Below are positions 1-11,500 of a DNA stretch of 64,000 nucleotides, one piece after another. The stretch is from Cinclus cinclus (Eukaryota; Chordata; Aves; Passeriformes; Cinclidae). The stretch's first letter is position 1; each line of letters starts with the position of its first letter. The stretch spans positions 1,265,501 to 1,329,500 of the forward strand of contig NC_085084.1 in NCBI RefSeq assembly GCF_963662255.1. Reading direction: 5' to 3'. Under the pieces are notes generated by a model, which saw nothing but the letters and a program-made list of their open reading frames with translations, did no database searches and was not told the DNA's origin. A program made the position numbers and the translations under genes.

Positions 1-359
1 GCTGATCCAGGCTGGGGATGAAGTAAGATGCAGTGATCATTATTGTGAAGATGACTATTATTAGATTTCTTGCCAATACAGTTTCTACATAACAACTCTA
101 TAATCTATTATCCCTTGTTGCAGTATATTCAGCATTTGGACCCTGCTGTTGAGTCAGAAGCTTCAATAAGACCCCTCTGGCTTTCTAAACTACTCTGTGA
201 AACGTCAGATTAATCTCAGATTTGGTCACAGTCTATAAAGCATTATAATTTAAGCAGGTTCAGCTGGAAACATACAGATTAACTGTCTTTGCCTGTGCAG
301 AATTCACAACTGCAAAGCAACAAAATACCTACGGAGTTGATTTTCTCTTTTGCAGGCCA
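1..359. other. Unique sequence, nothing recognised
   Basis: AT-rich single-copy-looking DNA. No open frame, splice-bounded exon, repeat array or RNA gene is visible. The following segment begins a CR1 fragment. Confidence 0.5.
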
Positions 360-374
360 GTGTGCACCAAAGAC

Positions 375-652
375 CATGGCAAATATCTAAAGAGACCGCA
401 GGGAAAATGGAGAGGGACTTTGACAGGGACATGGGGGGAGGATTGGCTTAAGGGAGAAATCCTTCCCTGGGAGGGTGGGCAGGGCTGGCACAGGGTGGAA
501 TTCCCAGAGCAGCTGTGGCTGCCCCTGGATCCCTGGCAGTGCCCAAGGCCAGGTTGGACACTGGGGCTGGAGCACCTGGGACAGTGGGAGGTGTTCCTGA
601 CATGGAATGGGGTGGGAATGGATGGGGTTTAAAGTCCTTTCCATCAAAACTG
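375..652 (+). mobile_element. CR1 LINE 3' fragment
   Basis: The block reads as the 3' end of an avian CR1 non-LTR retrotransposon in forward orientation. It shares a long, near-identical core (about 470-595: GGAATTCCCAGAGCAGCTG, then the GGATCCCTGGCAGTGCCCAA segment and the GGTTGGACACTGGGGCTGGA segment) with copies at 25.1, 27.3 (reverse), 36.4 (reverse) and 48.6 kb. It ends near a TTTAAAGTCCTTTCCATCAAA stretch, which corresponds to the usual CR1 terminus, but the terminal octamer repeats are not recognisable. CR1 copies are typically 5'-truncated by incomplete reverse transcription, so no intact reading frame is expected. The short open frames on both strands here are incidental. Confidence 0.85.
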
Positions 653-1975
653 ATGATCTTAGGTGGAAAGACTTTTCCTATCTAGCAGTAAACATGGCTA
701 TTATCTTTGACATTACTCTAATAAATTCTTCTACACTGTCCTATTGTCTTGCAGGTCAATCTCATATAAGTAATATAAGAATAGTAGTTACAACTATCGA
801 GGCCGTGGTTTGCTTTTCAGCCCTGTGAAATCAGCATGATTTCTGTTTTCTTCCCATCAGTTTTGCTGATGTGGAAGTCACACTGATGTCAGCTGAATTT
901 GAATGGTACAAAATTGGCCACACAGGGAGGGAATTGGGATTTGGGATTTGCAGGGTTGTTAGTACCATTTAGCAGTCCTTGCTGCAAATGGATGCACTTT
1001 GAGAGGGCATGAAGTATGATCTGCTATCCAAAACTAAGATATTTTTTGAGCTACTTGTCCTGTAGCAATACCTCTAGACAGTTTTCTTTACAGAGATAAC
1101 TGTAAAACTCCTGCTGTTGGGTGAGAAATAGCTTTTTCACTATTTTTATCAAGACCCATATGTGCATGTGTGTGAATACATGTACAATACACACACAGAG
1201 GTTTTATCTACAGGTGGACAAGAAGTCCATGACATTTTTTGAGCAAAACCATCAATATTTGACCTTTTCTCTAAGGACTTTGCTGAAGGAGACTGACTAC
1301 AGGCATGTCTTCTCTTGATTCAGAAGGAAAGGATTATTCCTGGTGGAAAAAGAGGAATGGCACAATAAATGTTTTCCTTCAGACAGCCATTCCCATATAT
1401 CTGCTTATTTTATTTATGGTACAACCACCAAAGTAATAATCAGAACACCTGGAATGATAGATCAACAGGTTTAAAAAAAACCATAATCTCTTCCTTATTA
1501 ACTGATATGAAGTTTTCTTGCTCAGTACATAGACTTTAGAGATATATCTCAGAAGTGCAAGGACATCAGTGAGGGTATGATTTTTATTTTCCTGAAGTCA
1601 TTGGAGTGATCTTTACAAACTTGCCTAGTACTTTCAAAGAGAAAATTATATTAATGCATTGTTCCTGCTTGACTGAGATGTTATCTTTAGGATGTAAAAA
1701 ACCTTTGCAATAAAATGGAAGAGGAGGTTTGGAAAAAACCATTATTTTCTGGATTTATAGCTGAATAACGGCCTTAATGCTGATTGCTGCTCGTTGCTGT
1801 TCATTCCTCTGGATGCTAGACTTTATTATCTATGTAAATCTAATCAGACTGTAACATAATTTGCAGTTGCAGTGTACCTATAAATACTATTTGTGAGCAG
1901 TTCATGTGGGTCTTGCCAGAATCAGTCCAACAGCAGTGGTCCAGCCTAGCTGAGTCACATCTCCTGGCTGCAACA
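653..1975. other. Unique AT-rich sequence
   Basis: No gene or recognised repeat. There is a short CA-rich stretch near 1185-1198. Open frames are short and random-looking. Confidence 0.5.
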
Positions 1976-2206
1976 CTCTTTCTCTTTCTCTTTCTCTTTC
2001 TCTTTCTCTTTCTCTTTCTCTTTCTCTTTCTCTTTCTCTTTCTCTTTCTCTTTCTCTTTCTCTTTCTCTTTCTCTTTCTCCTCTTTCTCTTTCTCTTTCT
2101 CTCTTTCTTCCTCTTCCTCTTCCTCTTCCTCTTCCTCTTCCTCTTCCTCTTCCTCTTCCTCTTCCTCTTCCTCTTCCTCTTCCTCTTCCTCTTCCTCTCT
2201 CTCTTC

Positions 2207-2237
<31 letters not shown>

Positions 2238-2581
2238 TCTTTCTCTTCCTCCTTCTCCTTCTCCTTCTCCTTCTCCTTCTCCTTCTCCTTCTCCTTCTCC
2301 TTCTCCTTCTCCTTCTCCTTCTCCTTCTCCTTCTCCTTCTCCTTCTCCTTCTCCTTCTCCTTCTCCTTCTCCTCCTCCTCCTCCTCCTCCTCCTCCTCCT
2401 TCTTCTTCTTCTTCTTCTTCTTCTTCTTCTTCTTCTTCTTCTTCTTCTTCTTCTTCTTCTTCTTCTTCTTCTTCTTCTTCTTCTTCTTCTTCTCCTTCCC
2501 CTTCCCCTTCCCCTTCCCCCCTTTCCTTCCTCTTCCCCTTCCCCCTTTCCCTTTCCTCTTCCCCTTCCCCTTCCCCTCTCT
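1976..2581 (+). repeat. 606-nt pure pyrimidine compound microsatellite
   Basis: Every base of the plus strand from 1976 to 2581 is C or T. The tract is a succession of related hexamer and trimer arrays: CTTTCT-type (about 1976-2100), CTTCCT-type (about 2106-2200), a CTCTCT-rich transition (about 2197-2250), CTCCTT-type (about 2250-2370), CTC (about 2371-2399), CTT (about 2400-2492) and TTCCCC-type (about 2493-2578). An open frame across it (1904-2641) would encode only Leu/Phe, Ser and Pro runs and is an artefact. Pure homopurine-homopyrimidine mirror repeats can form intramolecular triplex (H-DNA); that behaviour is inferred here. Array lengths may be affected by assembly. Confidence 0.97.
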
Positions 2582-5500
2582 ATTTTCCTGTTAAATAATA
2601 CCTACATTAAAACTGGAATGACTTTGGGAGTAGGAAGCTGATCCTTCTCAAAACTTTTTTGACAGGAGTTGCCACACGCGTGAAAAAAGTCAGTGTCACC
2701 CTCGAGCTGCCCCAGTCCGACAGCTGAGAGAGAGCCTGAGATGAAAAATCTTTGGATTCAGTCTCCCCAAGCGTGCTCTGGACCCAGGGGATCCTGTTCC
2801 TCAATCTTAATGTGTTTACTTTGTGGTAGTTTTTATCTTGGGCACCAGTGAGAGTTTAGTGAGGGGGAAAAGCAGTGGGTGAGTGAGCTCTCCAACATGT
2901 ACACACATAATTAATCACTTTATGCCAACGCTGGAAATGGTGCAGAGAAGGTGCACTTACAGCAAAAGGAAATGGGCCATTATAAAGGGTATTTGTTGTG
3001 GTTTTTCAGTGGGGAAGGCTTATTGTATTAATAACCCAGGAAACAGTAAATAAATAAAACGTGAGACAGTTAATCTGAATTTGAGTGCCAGGGCTTGGGT
3101 CCAACTTTGGAGGATAACACAGGAAGCCCCAAAGCTTGCAGTGCTCTTTGCAGGGAAAGTTTATCTCAGTGTGGCTGTGTGGCAGTCAGGGGTGGGGGGC
3201 CCCAGAGGTGATGGTTTGTGCAGCCAGGGCAGCCCAGGGGATGGGGCTGGAGCTGAGGAGGGTCCCTGCCCTTCCATGCAGCTCAGCAGGAGCTCTGAAG
3301 GTTTCCAAAATGAGTGTCACCCATGGGTTGTTTCACTTTCCAGAAGGGGAAAGGAAATCTGCTTGAGTGATGTGGTCTCTCCTTCTTCTGGATGTAGCTT
3401 GGACCTTCCTCTGTTGCAGAATTTCACGAAATCAGTGGAGACCATCAGGTGTTTTAAGAAGTGTGATGACAACAGGTATTGATGGTCACCCTTGTTGATG
3501 AACTTGCAAGAGGAATGATTAATGTTTAATGTAATAGCTCAGAATTGGGGTCTATCCTACGAGCACATTGCCTCTGATGGACATTTTGTTACTTATAAAA
3601 GTGTAAAAGATGAAACTTAGCATAAAAAAAACCACCTGCAACGTTTAGCATGAGTGAATGTTAGCTAGACCTGGTCAATTCTGAGAGCTACTTGCAATTG
3701 TAATTAAACCCATTTAAGTTATGACTGCTTAGGGAATAAGGTGCTTTAAAGAGAAAAATGACTTTACACTCCCTTCTCCTATTAAAGGAGCCTCAGATGT
3801 ATCTTACATCCCTTCCAGGCCATTCCTTGCCCAAACCATCACGTGTGATTTGGTCACTCTTCAAGTGGCCAACATCTTTACACTGGAATTTGTACAGTAA
3901 TTTTTGTGCAGAGTCCAAGGTATTCTCCAGGTATAGACCAAGTGAGGTCGTTCGGTTGTTTTATTATTTCAGCAAGTCCCAAAGATGCCTAAAGTAACAG
4001 GGATCCTGAAAATAATAGCAATGACATAGTAAAAGTAATAAAAAGACCACTGGGGGCCAATATGGCTCCCCTAATAAAGTTGTGAGGTACAGATTTTGTG
4101 AAATATTTAATATTTTGCAAGAATCCCATTAAAATAGGTGTGTTAAAACGAGGTGAAAGTCAACAGAGTGTGAAGACTTAGCTTTTTGTCGTGTGATTAC
4201 TGCAGTTTCATCAATATTTGCAATTGTGGCTTTGCCAATCAAATATATATTTCTTTCTGCTCCAGTTTATTTGGTTTTGCATTTTTTTTCATCAAGTGTG
4301 CTTATACCCAGCTAGGTTTGGGGTATCTTTTCTTTTTTGTTTTAAGTTTTTCTCACTGTAAAAATTATGTTCACCTTCCCTTGCATTTGAAATTATCTGT
4401 AAGCTCCTTTTGTCTCTTCTGACAAAATGCTTCAGAAAGAGTGGTGGAAAGTGAGATGGTGGTTTTCTAAAGAAATATTTCAAGTATGGTGCCACAAAGG
4501 TGCTTTTTGGCTGTTTTTCTGATGCTGTTTCCAGCTCTTAGGGAGCTGACTAATTTCTTTCACTCTGCCCCTCACATCTGCATTGATGTATGCAAATTTG
4601 CAGGTGTGGAAGTACAAACAAAGCTGTTTATTTATATGCAAAAAATAACACAAATTATGCCATTTGCAGCCCTTCTCACATGTTCTCTAAAACTGTAATT
4701 CCACTTCATTTTTTGGGCTGTTTCTAGGTTGTACCTGTCTTTCACAGCGCTGTCTTTCTCATCACTCTTGGAGTTGATGTTATTTTTTGATGAGGGTCCA
4801 TCCCCTTCCACCCCAACACTGAAAATTTCTTGGTCTTTCAGTGATTTAATACTTGAGCCACAGTAGTCACCAGGAGAAAGATATGTTATTTCACTTTAGA
4901 GATTTGGAACTATTTAATTTTTTTTTTGGTGTAGTATCTGACAATAATTAGTTAAAAAATATTTCAAATTTCATATATTGAATTTCTGGGAGTTTCCAGC
5001 TGTTGTTAAACCTTTTTCAGAGGCATTGCTTCAAATTTGTGAAATATATTATTTCATTGGTGACTGCTGTGGGAAGGTTAATCATAGTTGTAGCCTTGAG
5101 TGAGAATTATTTACCTTTCTGGCATATCTTTTGACAGCAGGCATGTAAAAGTAAGACAAACTTTTATGTTGTGACTCCCTTCTTGATTTTCCCTGTGTCT
5201 TGTTTCACCAGGCTTTTGATTCACACCCTCACCAAAAGAAAAAAAAAATAAAAAATAAAAGGAAAAAAATTATTTTCTCATCTCCTGCATCAAATACTTT
5301 TCAGAGGAAGGGAAGCCATTAAATATATTTTGTGCTCTTGTTAGGCAGACAAATGTTTTCGATTTCCTTTCCTGTTATGTGATACAGCCCCCAAAAAGGG
5401 AAAGACTCAACTTATTAGAGTCACTTCATTATTTTCTTAAACTGGAAAAGAATCTAACAGTGCCACTTGGTATTGAATCCACTTTTCTGCAGTTGACTCT

Positions 5501-8459
5501 GTCTTCATCCCTTAGGAATTTTACCTTTTGCTTGCCCCAGCTGTCCACTGGGGAATAAGGCTGTACTGCATCAGTACCTGAGAGGGACCCTTCCATGACA
5601 GAGCTCAGGATTTCACCTTTTTTTTTGTAGGATTTGTGAACTGAACACGAAAAATATTTTTAAACCTTCGTCCCTCTTCGATTGTAGGACGTCTGCAGCA
5701 AAAATAATTTTCTAGTGTGAAAGGCCTGAGATTATAATTTGGATTAGTATGCTTTATTATTTAGCTCAGATGCATTTAGGAACTCATTTTGTACAGGTTT
5801 TCCTGGGCTAGTGACTGTGAGCTGCAAACACAAGTTTTCATTTTTTGTAAAAAAATATTACTTTTGTGGAGTAGCAACTGTAAGTAATCAAACCAACTGA
5901 TAGTGGTTGCACGAACCAGGGAAATTTTTAAAGATTTCTTAGTGAACTATATTTGTTTAGTGGATACATGGTTGTTTCATACAACACCAGGAATTTAAAG
6001 ATTCTCTAAACATTTTTCTTAACCATGAGAAAATTTACCATTTCTTTCTATTATTGTCACTATTCCCATTTCACTGATGACATGACCAAGAGCATGGAGA
6101 GAGCAAGTGGCAGAATTTGGGTTTACAGATTCTCAATATCCATTTCAAGGTGCTTTGCAACGTATTCTCAGGCAAAATAAATAAACAATTGTAAACCAAA
6201 GCAGTAGAACAGATATAAGAATATTGAAGCAGGGGAATATGACTAAAATATCCTGTGAAGTGTGACAAAATTCAAAAGGAATTTAGGTGTCTCATAGTCA
6301 TCTCCTGATCCAGTATTTACAGTTTGGGTGAAATGGACCTGAACAGAAGCAAATTTTTCTTTTAATGCAAGTTTATGAAGTTCTGTGCAAACGGCTGTAT
6401 GCAGTTAAAGTATTTAGGGTTTTTTTAGTGTAGATACGAAGAATTAATATTGCTAGTTCATTTCTCTGGTATGGGGGTCACACAAAGCTGCTGGCAGGTG
6501 AGTTTTTAGGAATTCAGCTGAAGAGAAGGGTCAGGGAATGAAGTCCTGCTGTATGCCAAGGTCCCAGTAATTCAGGCTTGTTTTTGAAATGCCCCATTAC
6601 AGCCCAAATTGTAATGTTTCCAGTCAGTTGTGCAAAATATGTACACACAACAAATTAACTTTTTTGGGACCCAGTTGGTAAATGAGCTTCTTCCTCTGTG
6701 GATGCTGCGTTGATAAATTAATGAGAGTCCATTCAAGAGAGTCCATTCCCAGAGCTCACCTCCTTGGATACATTTTCCACACATCACCTGTCTGCCTTTC
6801 CTTACAAAAGTGATGCACAAAAAGAAGATTTCTGAGGATTATAGTTCAATTTAAAAAAAATCTGACTGCTTTCTAACATCCCTAAACATACAGAATTTTA
6901 AAGTTTGGTTAAAGCAAAAGTTTTCTTGTGCTTTTCATGAATGATTACACTGCAAAGCAAGAGAAGAATAGGGTTATGGGCAATCCAATATACAAATTTA
7001 AAAGTATATTAGAAAGATGATGGGGCAGTAAAACAAAAACATAGATTATTCTTTCCCTTCCCATAAAACCTGGCAGAGAAAGAGAAAAGAAAGCCACATC
7101 TGAAATTAAATACAATTCCCTTTGCCTTGCTATTTTGAAGGAATACATACACAATTCTCTACAGTATTTACATGTAATTATTGACACAAAAGCCTCTGCT
7201 TTAAAACTGAATTGGTCTTGGGAAAGAAAATGGTGTAAATTAAAGGAATGATATTTTATATGTTCATACTAGTTTGGAAACTCAAACAATTGTCTGGGAT
7301 GATTGCAAGGTGTGGACTTTGCAGCATTCTTCCATTCTGGCTATTTATGGTTATCCAAAGCTGTGTGGACGCCAGAGATAATCAGAAATGCTCAACAAAC
7401 TGGAGATTTAGCTGTGTAGCTGCTAGAAAAATTAGAAAACAGTAATATTGTTTGAATTTGGTCTAATGATTCTGAAAACATTTGGAGCAAGAGCCCACGG
7501 TGAATTTGGGTGGTTTTGGTTTTTTGTCTGATTTCATGTGGAGCTTCTCCTTTCAGCTGTTTACCTCTGGGGGCATTACTTCCTCTAAAAGAACCAGAAG
7601 AAAACACCTCTTCCATCAGGATGGCAAGAGGGGGAAGCTCTCCTTTGTTCAGCTTTTATTCAGGTCTCCAATACCTGCAGCCTAAATTTTGATAGTAAGT
7701 TTTGGTTTTTTGCCAGAAAGAAAGACAAACTGAGCTATGATTTCTGGCTGCGGCTGACAACTTTAAGTTGTCTATGAAAGCAGGTACCCAAATTAGTTGT
7801 AAATTCAATGATAAATAAATCAGTTTGTCCATATTTAGATACCCTCCAAATTTAACAACATGATAAACCAATTTCCTTTAGAAAATGCATTTCTCTGCAG
7901 TAGACTGTGGCTATTTTAGTAGCCCTTGTCCTTTTCTGGATGATGGCAACTCAGCTTTTGCATGCTGTCTATCTTTTCAGTTGTCCAGGATAGCCAGAGC
8001 TGACAGGGGTGTGGAGTGTGGTGGGTATCACCTATGCCAGATTTAAAATGCCAGCTGAAACAGGGAAATGTCTGATTTTATTTCCAGGGGATATGCTGCA
8101 TACTCTGCATAAAGATCTGGGAGTGCTTGGCCAACACTGAGCTCAGTGGCCCACTCACTACTTCAGCACTGTATTTTTTTTAAGTTGAAAATAGGTTTAT
8201 TTTTGGCCATGGAATGCACTTTGGAGAAGCACTGCTTTCTAATTTTCCTCCCCCAGCCCAATCTGCCTCTGCTCAGCAACTCTGTGGTTTCTCTCTCTCG
8301 AGTGAACCGCTCAGTTGTGTAGGGAGGGAAAGAGATATTTTGAAAGCTTTTACCTCATTCTCTCTCCAGGATTTAATTTGAAATCCTGATACTCTTCCTG
8401 ACTACATTTTCCTGCTGCAGAATTTGGAATTTTAGATTTTAATATGTCAAGAAAAATCA
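2582..8459. other. Unique AT-rich sequence without recognised genes
   Basis: Nearly 6 kb of non-repetitive-looking DNA. Open frames are all short (133 codons or less), overlap on both strands and match nothing I recognise. Simple A- or T-rich runs occur at about 4918-4928, 5236-5270 and 8167-8182. No splice-flanked exon could be defended. Confidence 0.45.
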
Positions 8460-8479
8460 TCAGTGTGTATATCTCCAGA

Positions 8480-8538
8480 TATACCTATATATATATATAT
8501 ATATGTATGTATATATATACATATATCTGTATATGTAT
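8480..8538. repeat. TA/TATG microsatellite
   Basis: An alternating TA run interrupted by TG and AC steps (TATGTATGTA, TATACATATA, TCTGTATATG). It is partly self-complementary and could extrude as a cruciform. No gene context. Confidence 0.9.
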
Positions 8539-11500
8539 TCTATTTTCAGTCTCAAAAGATAGTTAATAAAAGCATTGGATAAATAAAAATAAATTACCAG
8601 GTGGGCAGCAAAAAAACATTTCCTGATGAATATTTTTTGTGAAGGTGAAGGCAGGTGCAGAATAAAGTCACAGAGAAATAATTTCCAGGTTCGAAAGAGG
8701 AATCAGGAGATCTCCAAGAAAGTGTATGACTCAAGTCCACCTCAACCATGAATAAAGACTCTAACAAAGTGATTTTCAACAACTGCTATTGCAACAATGC
8801 TCTTGGGTCCAGAACCATTCTATGTAGGAGTTGTAAACACGTGGTAAAAGTGTTTGTCCAAAAATCTAATAGATCTGTTAACATTGAAAAAGAATAAATT
8901 ATTTGTCTGTTTTCAATAAATATTTATGTGCTCAGTGTTCCATTTCCCACGTCATAAACTCAGAGGAATTCCAAGACACCCAGAGACTGCTGAGAGTCCA
9001 TGAAACACGAGTGTAACACAATTCATAAAGTAGGAATAAAGCCATATACTCATGCTGCATGAGCTGAAGGCTGTGGTATGTCTGGAAATTAGGAGTGCTC
9101 TGGGGATATTTAGGGAAAAACACATTTTGCTTTGTGGAATGCAAGAATTATTAATTCTTAATCTCCTCCTAATTGAATTTCCAAACCACATAGATCAGCA
9201 ATATATTTATGGTATCTGGATTCATCATGGTGCAGTTGATTTTTCCAGCCTGTACTTTGCAATTTTCAAGGAGTCCTTCTCACTGGTGAAGTTCCAAGAG
9301 GGGGGGGGAAAGAAAATACTGTTTAGGCCGTGAAAATTCTTAACAAGGTTGCAAGCCTTTCCCCTATCTTTTTTTAAATTTTATTTTTTTTTTTTAAATA
9401 AAATGATTTTGACATGGTTGCTACACACTGGGAGATGTACTGTGGTTTGTGGCTTGGATTTCCACGCACTTTTATGCTTCATTATTTTCTGTCCTGGTGG
9501 TTTTCTGTGACACCAGAAAATTAAAATATCCATGGGCCTGTAATTTTCTGGGTAGGATGCAGTTTAAGGTAAATGCATGACATTGTTTCTGATTAGGGCT
9601 CCACCAGGCACATCATGTGTGCATAAAGGTTTTGGGAAGAATTTTGCTGCTTTCCTCCTCATGGATTTCCTCTGCTAAGAGGCTGCTGCAAAGCCGTGGC
9701 TAAAAACAAATTCTCATGCCCTGGGCATGGGGAAGAATGTTAACTGCTGTAGTGCAGCTGCTTCTGTGATATAAATATATTTACCTTAATCAGTAATATT
9801 TATAATTGAATAACAAATATGTATTTTTATATATAAATATATATATATATATATTCCTGCTAAGATGCATTTCCCGTAAAACTAAGATGATTGGCATTAA
9901 CTGTGCTGCTGTTTTCTTAGTGAATACCTCTCATATCAGTCTTTCATATATTTTATTTAGATCAAAACCATGCTGGCTGGGCTGTGACTTCTTATGGCAG
10001 GCTGTGTGTGCTTATTAAATTTTAGCACAATATTTTTTTTTTTTCCTAGACCTTTGAAATTTCATCATCATCCAAATCTTCATTGAAGGTCATTTTCTAT
10101 ACCTGTAAGGAGCTCATTTATCCCCTTGATAATAATCCTCCCTTATTAATGCTTTTGTTTTAATGAGTAACAATTGTTACTTTTACCATAACGCCTTCCG
10201 TGGCTGATTGTAAAATACCTGTCTGCAATATCTACTTCTGCAGTGAGGTGACATGAGAACTTTCTCCTCCTGCACTGTGATGGACAAGACAGCATCCTTC
10301 TTTGGGACTGGAAAAAGTCATAAAGTAAGATTTTACTTTCATTATTTCCTCGTGGCTGAACCCTACAACTCTCTCACCTGGCTGCCTCTTCATTTGTTGC
10401 TACCAAGTGTCCCTGTTTGGTACAAATATTTATTCCACTTCCATCTCCGTCATTAACTAGGTTTGCACTGGGGTAAGCCTTCCCTAATGAGAATTTACTG
10501 GTTTTCCTTTGTGTTTCCCCTGGTTGTTTTTTCCCCCTCTTTCCCCATAAATTAATTTATTCTAGCAGAACAGATTATCTGATCTATTTCCCTTTTTTTT
10601 TTTTTTTTTTCAGTATCCAACAATTTATGACCGTTTTCCCAACCTACTCATGGCTGGGTGAACTAAACCATTTGGGGCTGTCTTTGGAATGATTTGAATT
10701 CAAACAGCCACATAGTGATAGCTGCTGAAAGCCCTACAGAAGTTATTTGAGATGCAAATAACTTGAGCAGCTTATAAACCAGTGTATATCTTCTCTGCTT
10801 TTCTATTTCTGCCATGTAAGTCTTGGCAGTTTGGAAACTTAAATGCAGGAAAATAAGGGGTAAAAATTTTCTGGTTGGGTTGCTTTTTTTGTTTTTGGTT
10901 TTTGTTTTGTTTTTTTTTTAACCACAGAAAAGTGATATTGGGCAGGGTAGAGATTACATCTGAATGTTTGCTACTTTATCAATTAAAAAAAAAAATATTT
11001 CTTCCTCCCATATTTAAGAACCAGCTGGGAATAACTGGGAATAAAATGATGAATGTTTGTGTTAATATCAGCATTAAGTGGATTTTGATGTAGGAATAGG
11101 TCATAAGGGAGTGGTACTAATTGGCAGCTTTGTTAAGAATCTCTACTTGCTTACACTGGTTTTAGCAGCCCCTACAAGACCATTTATAATTAGAAACCAC
11201 AGCAGAGCTCTGGCTTTGGATTTTTCTCCTTCCTATCACTACAAAGAGCTTTTCCTTTCTCTGTCACAGGTAGTGCATTGGATCTCTTTGTTTTCACACA
11301 TTCCTTGCAAATTAAAGGGGGAAAAATACAAATATTTACAAAAAAGAGACTGCCCTCAGGACAGAGGGGATTTTTTTGCTGTATCTTTTGGGTTGGATCC
11401 TCTGTCAGAAGTGTGGTCCTTGCTTCCAAGAGCCTGCATAATTTTATGATTTACAGCAGCCCCTTACTGAGCTTCCATTGGTGCTAATCCCTCCTCCAAC

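Noticed and set aside
1904..2641. A 245-codon open frame, one of the longest in the window
   Set aside because: It is a translation of the pyrimidine microsatellite (Leu/Phe and Pro runs). Its ends lie in unrelated flanking DNA.
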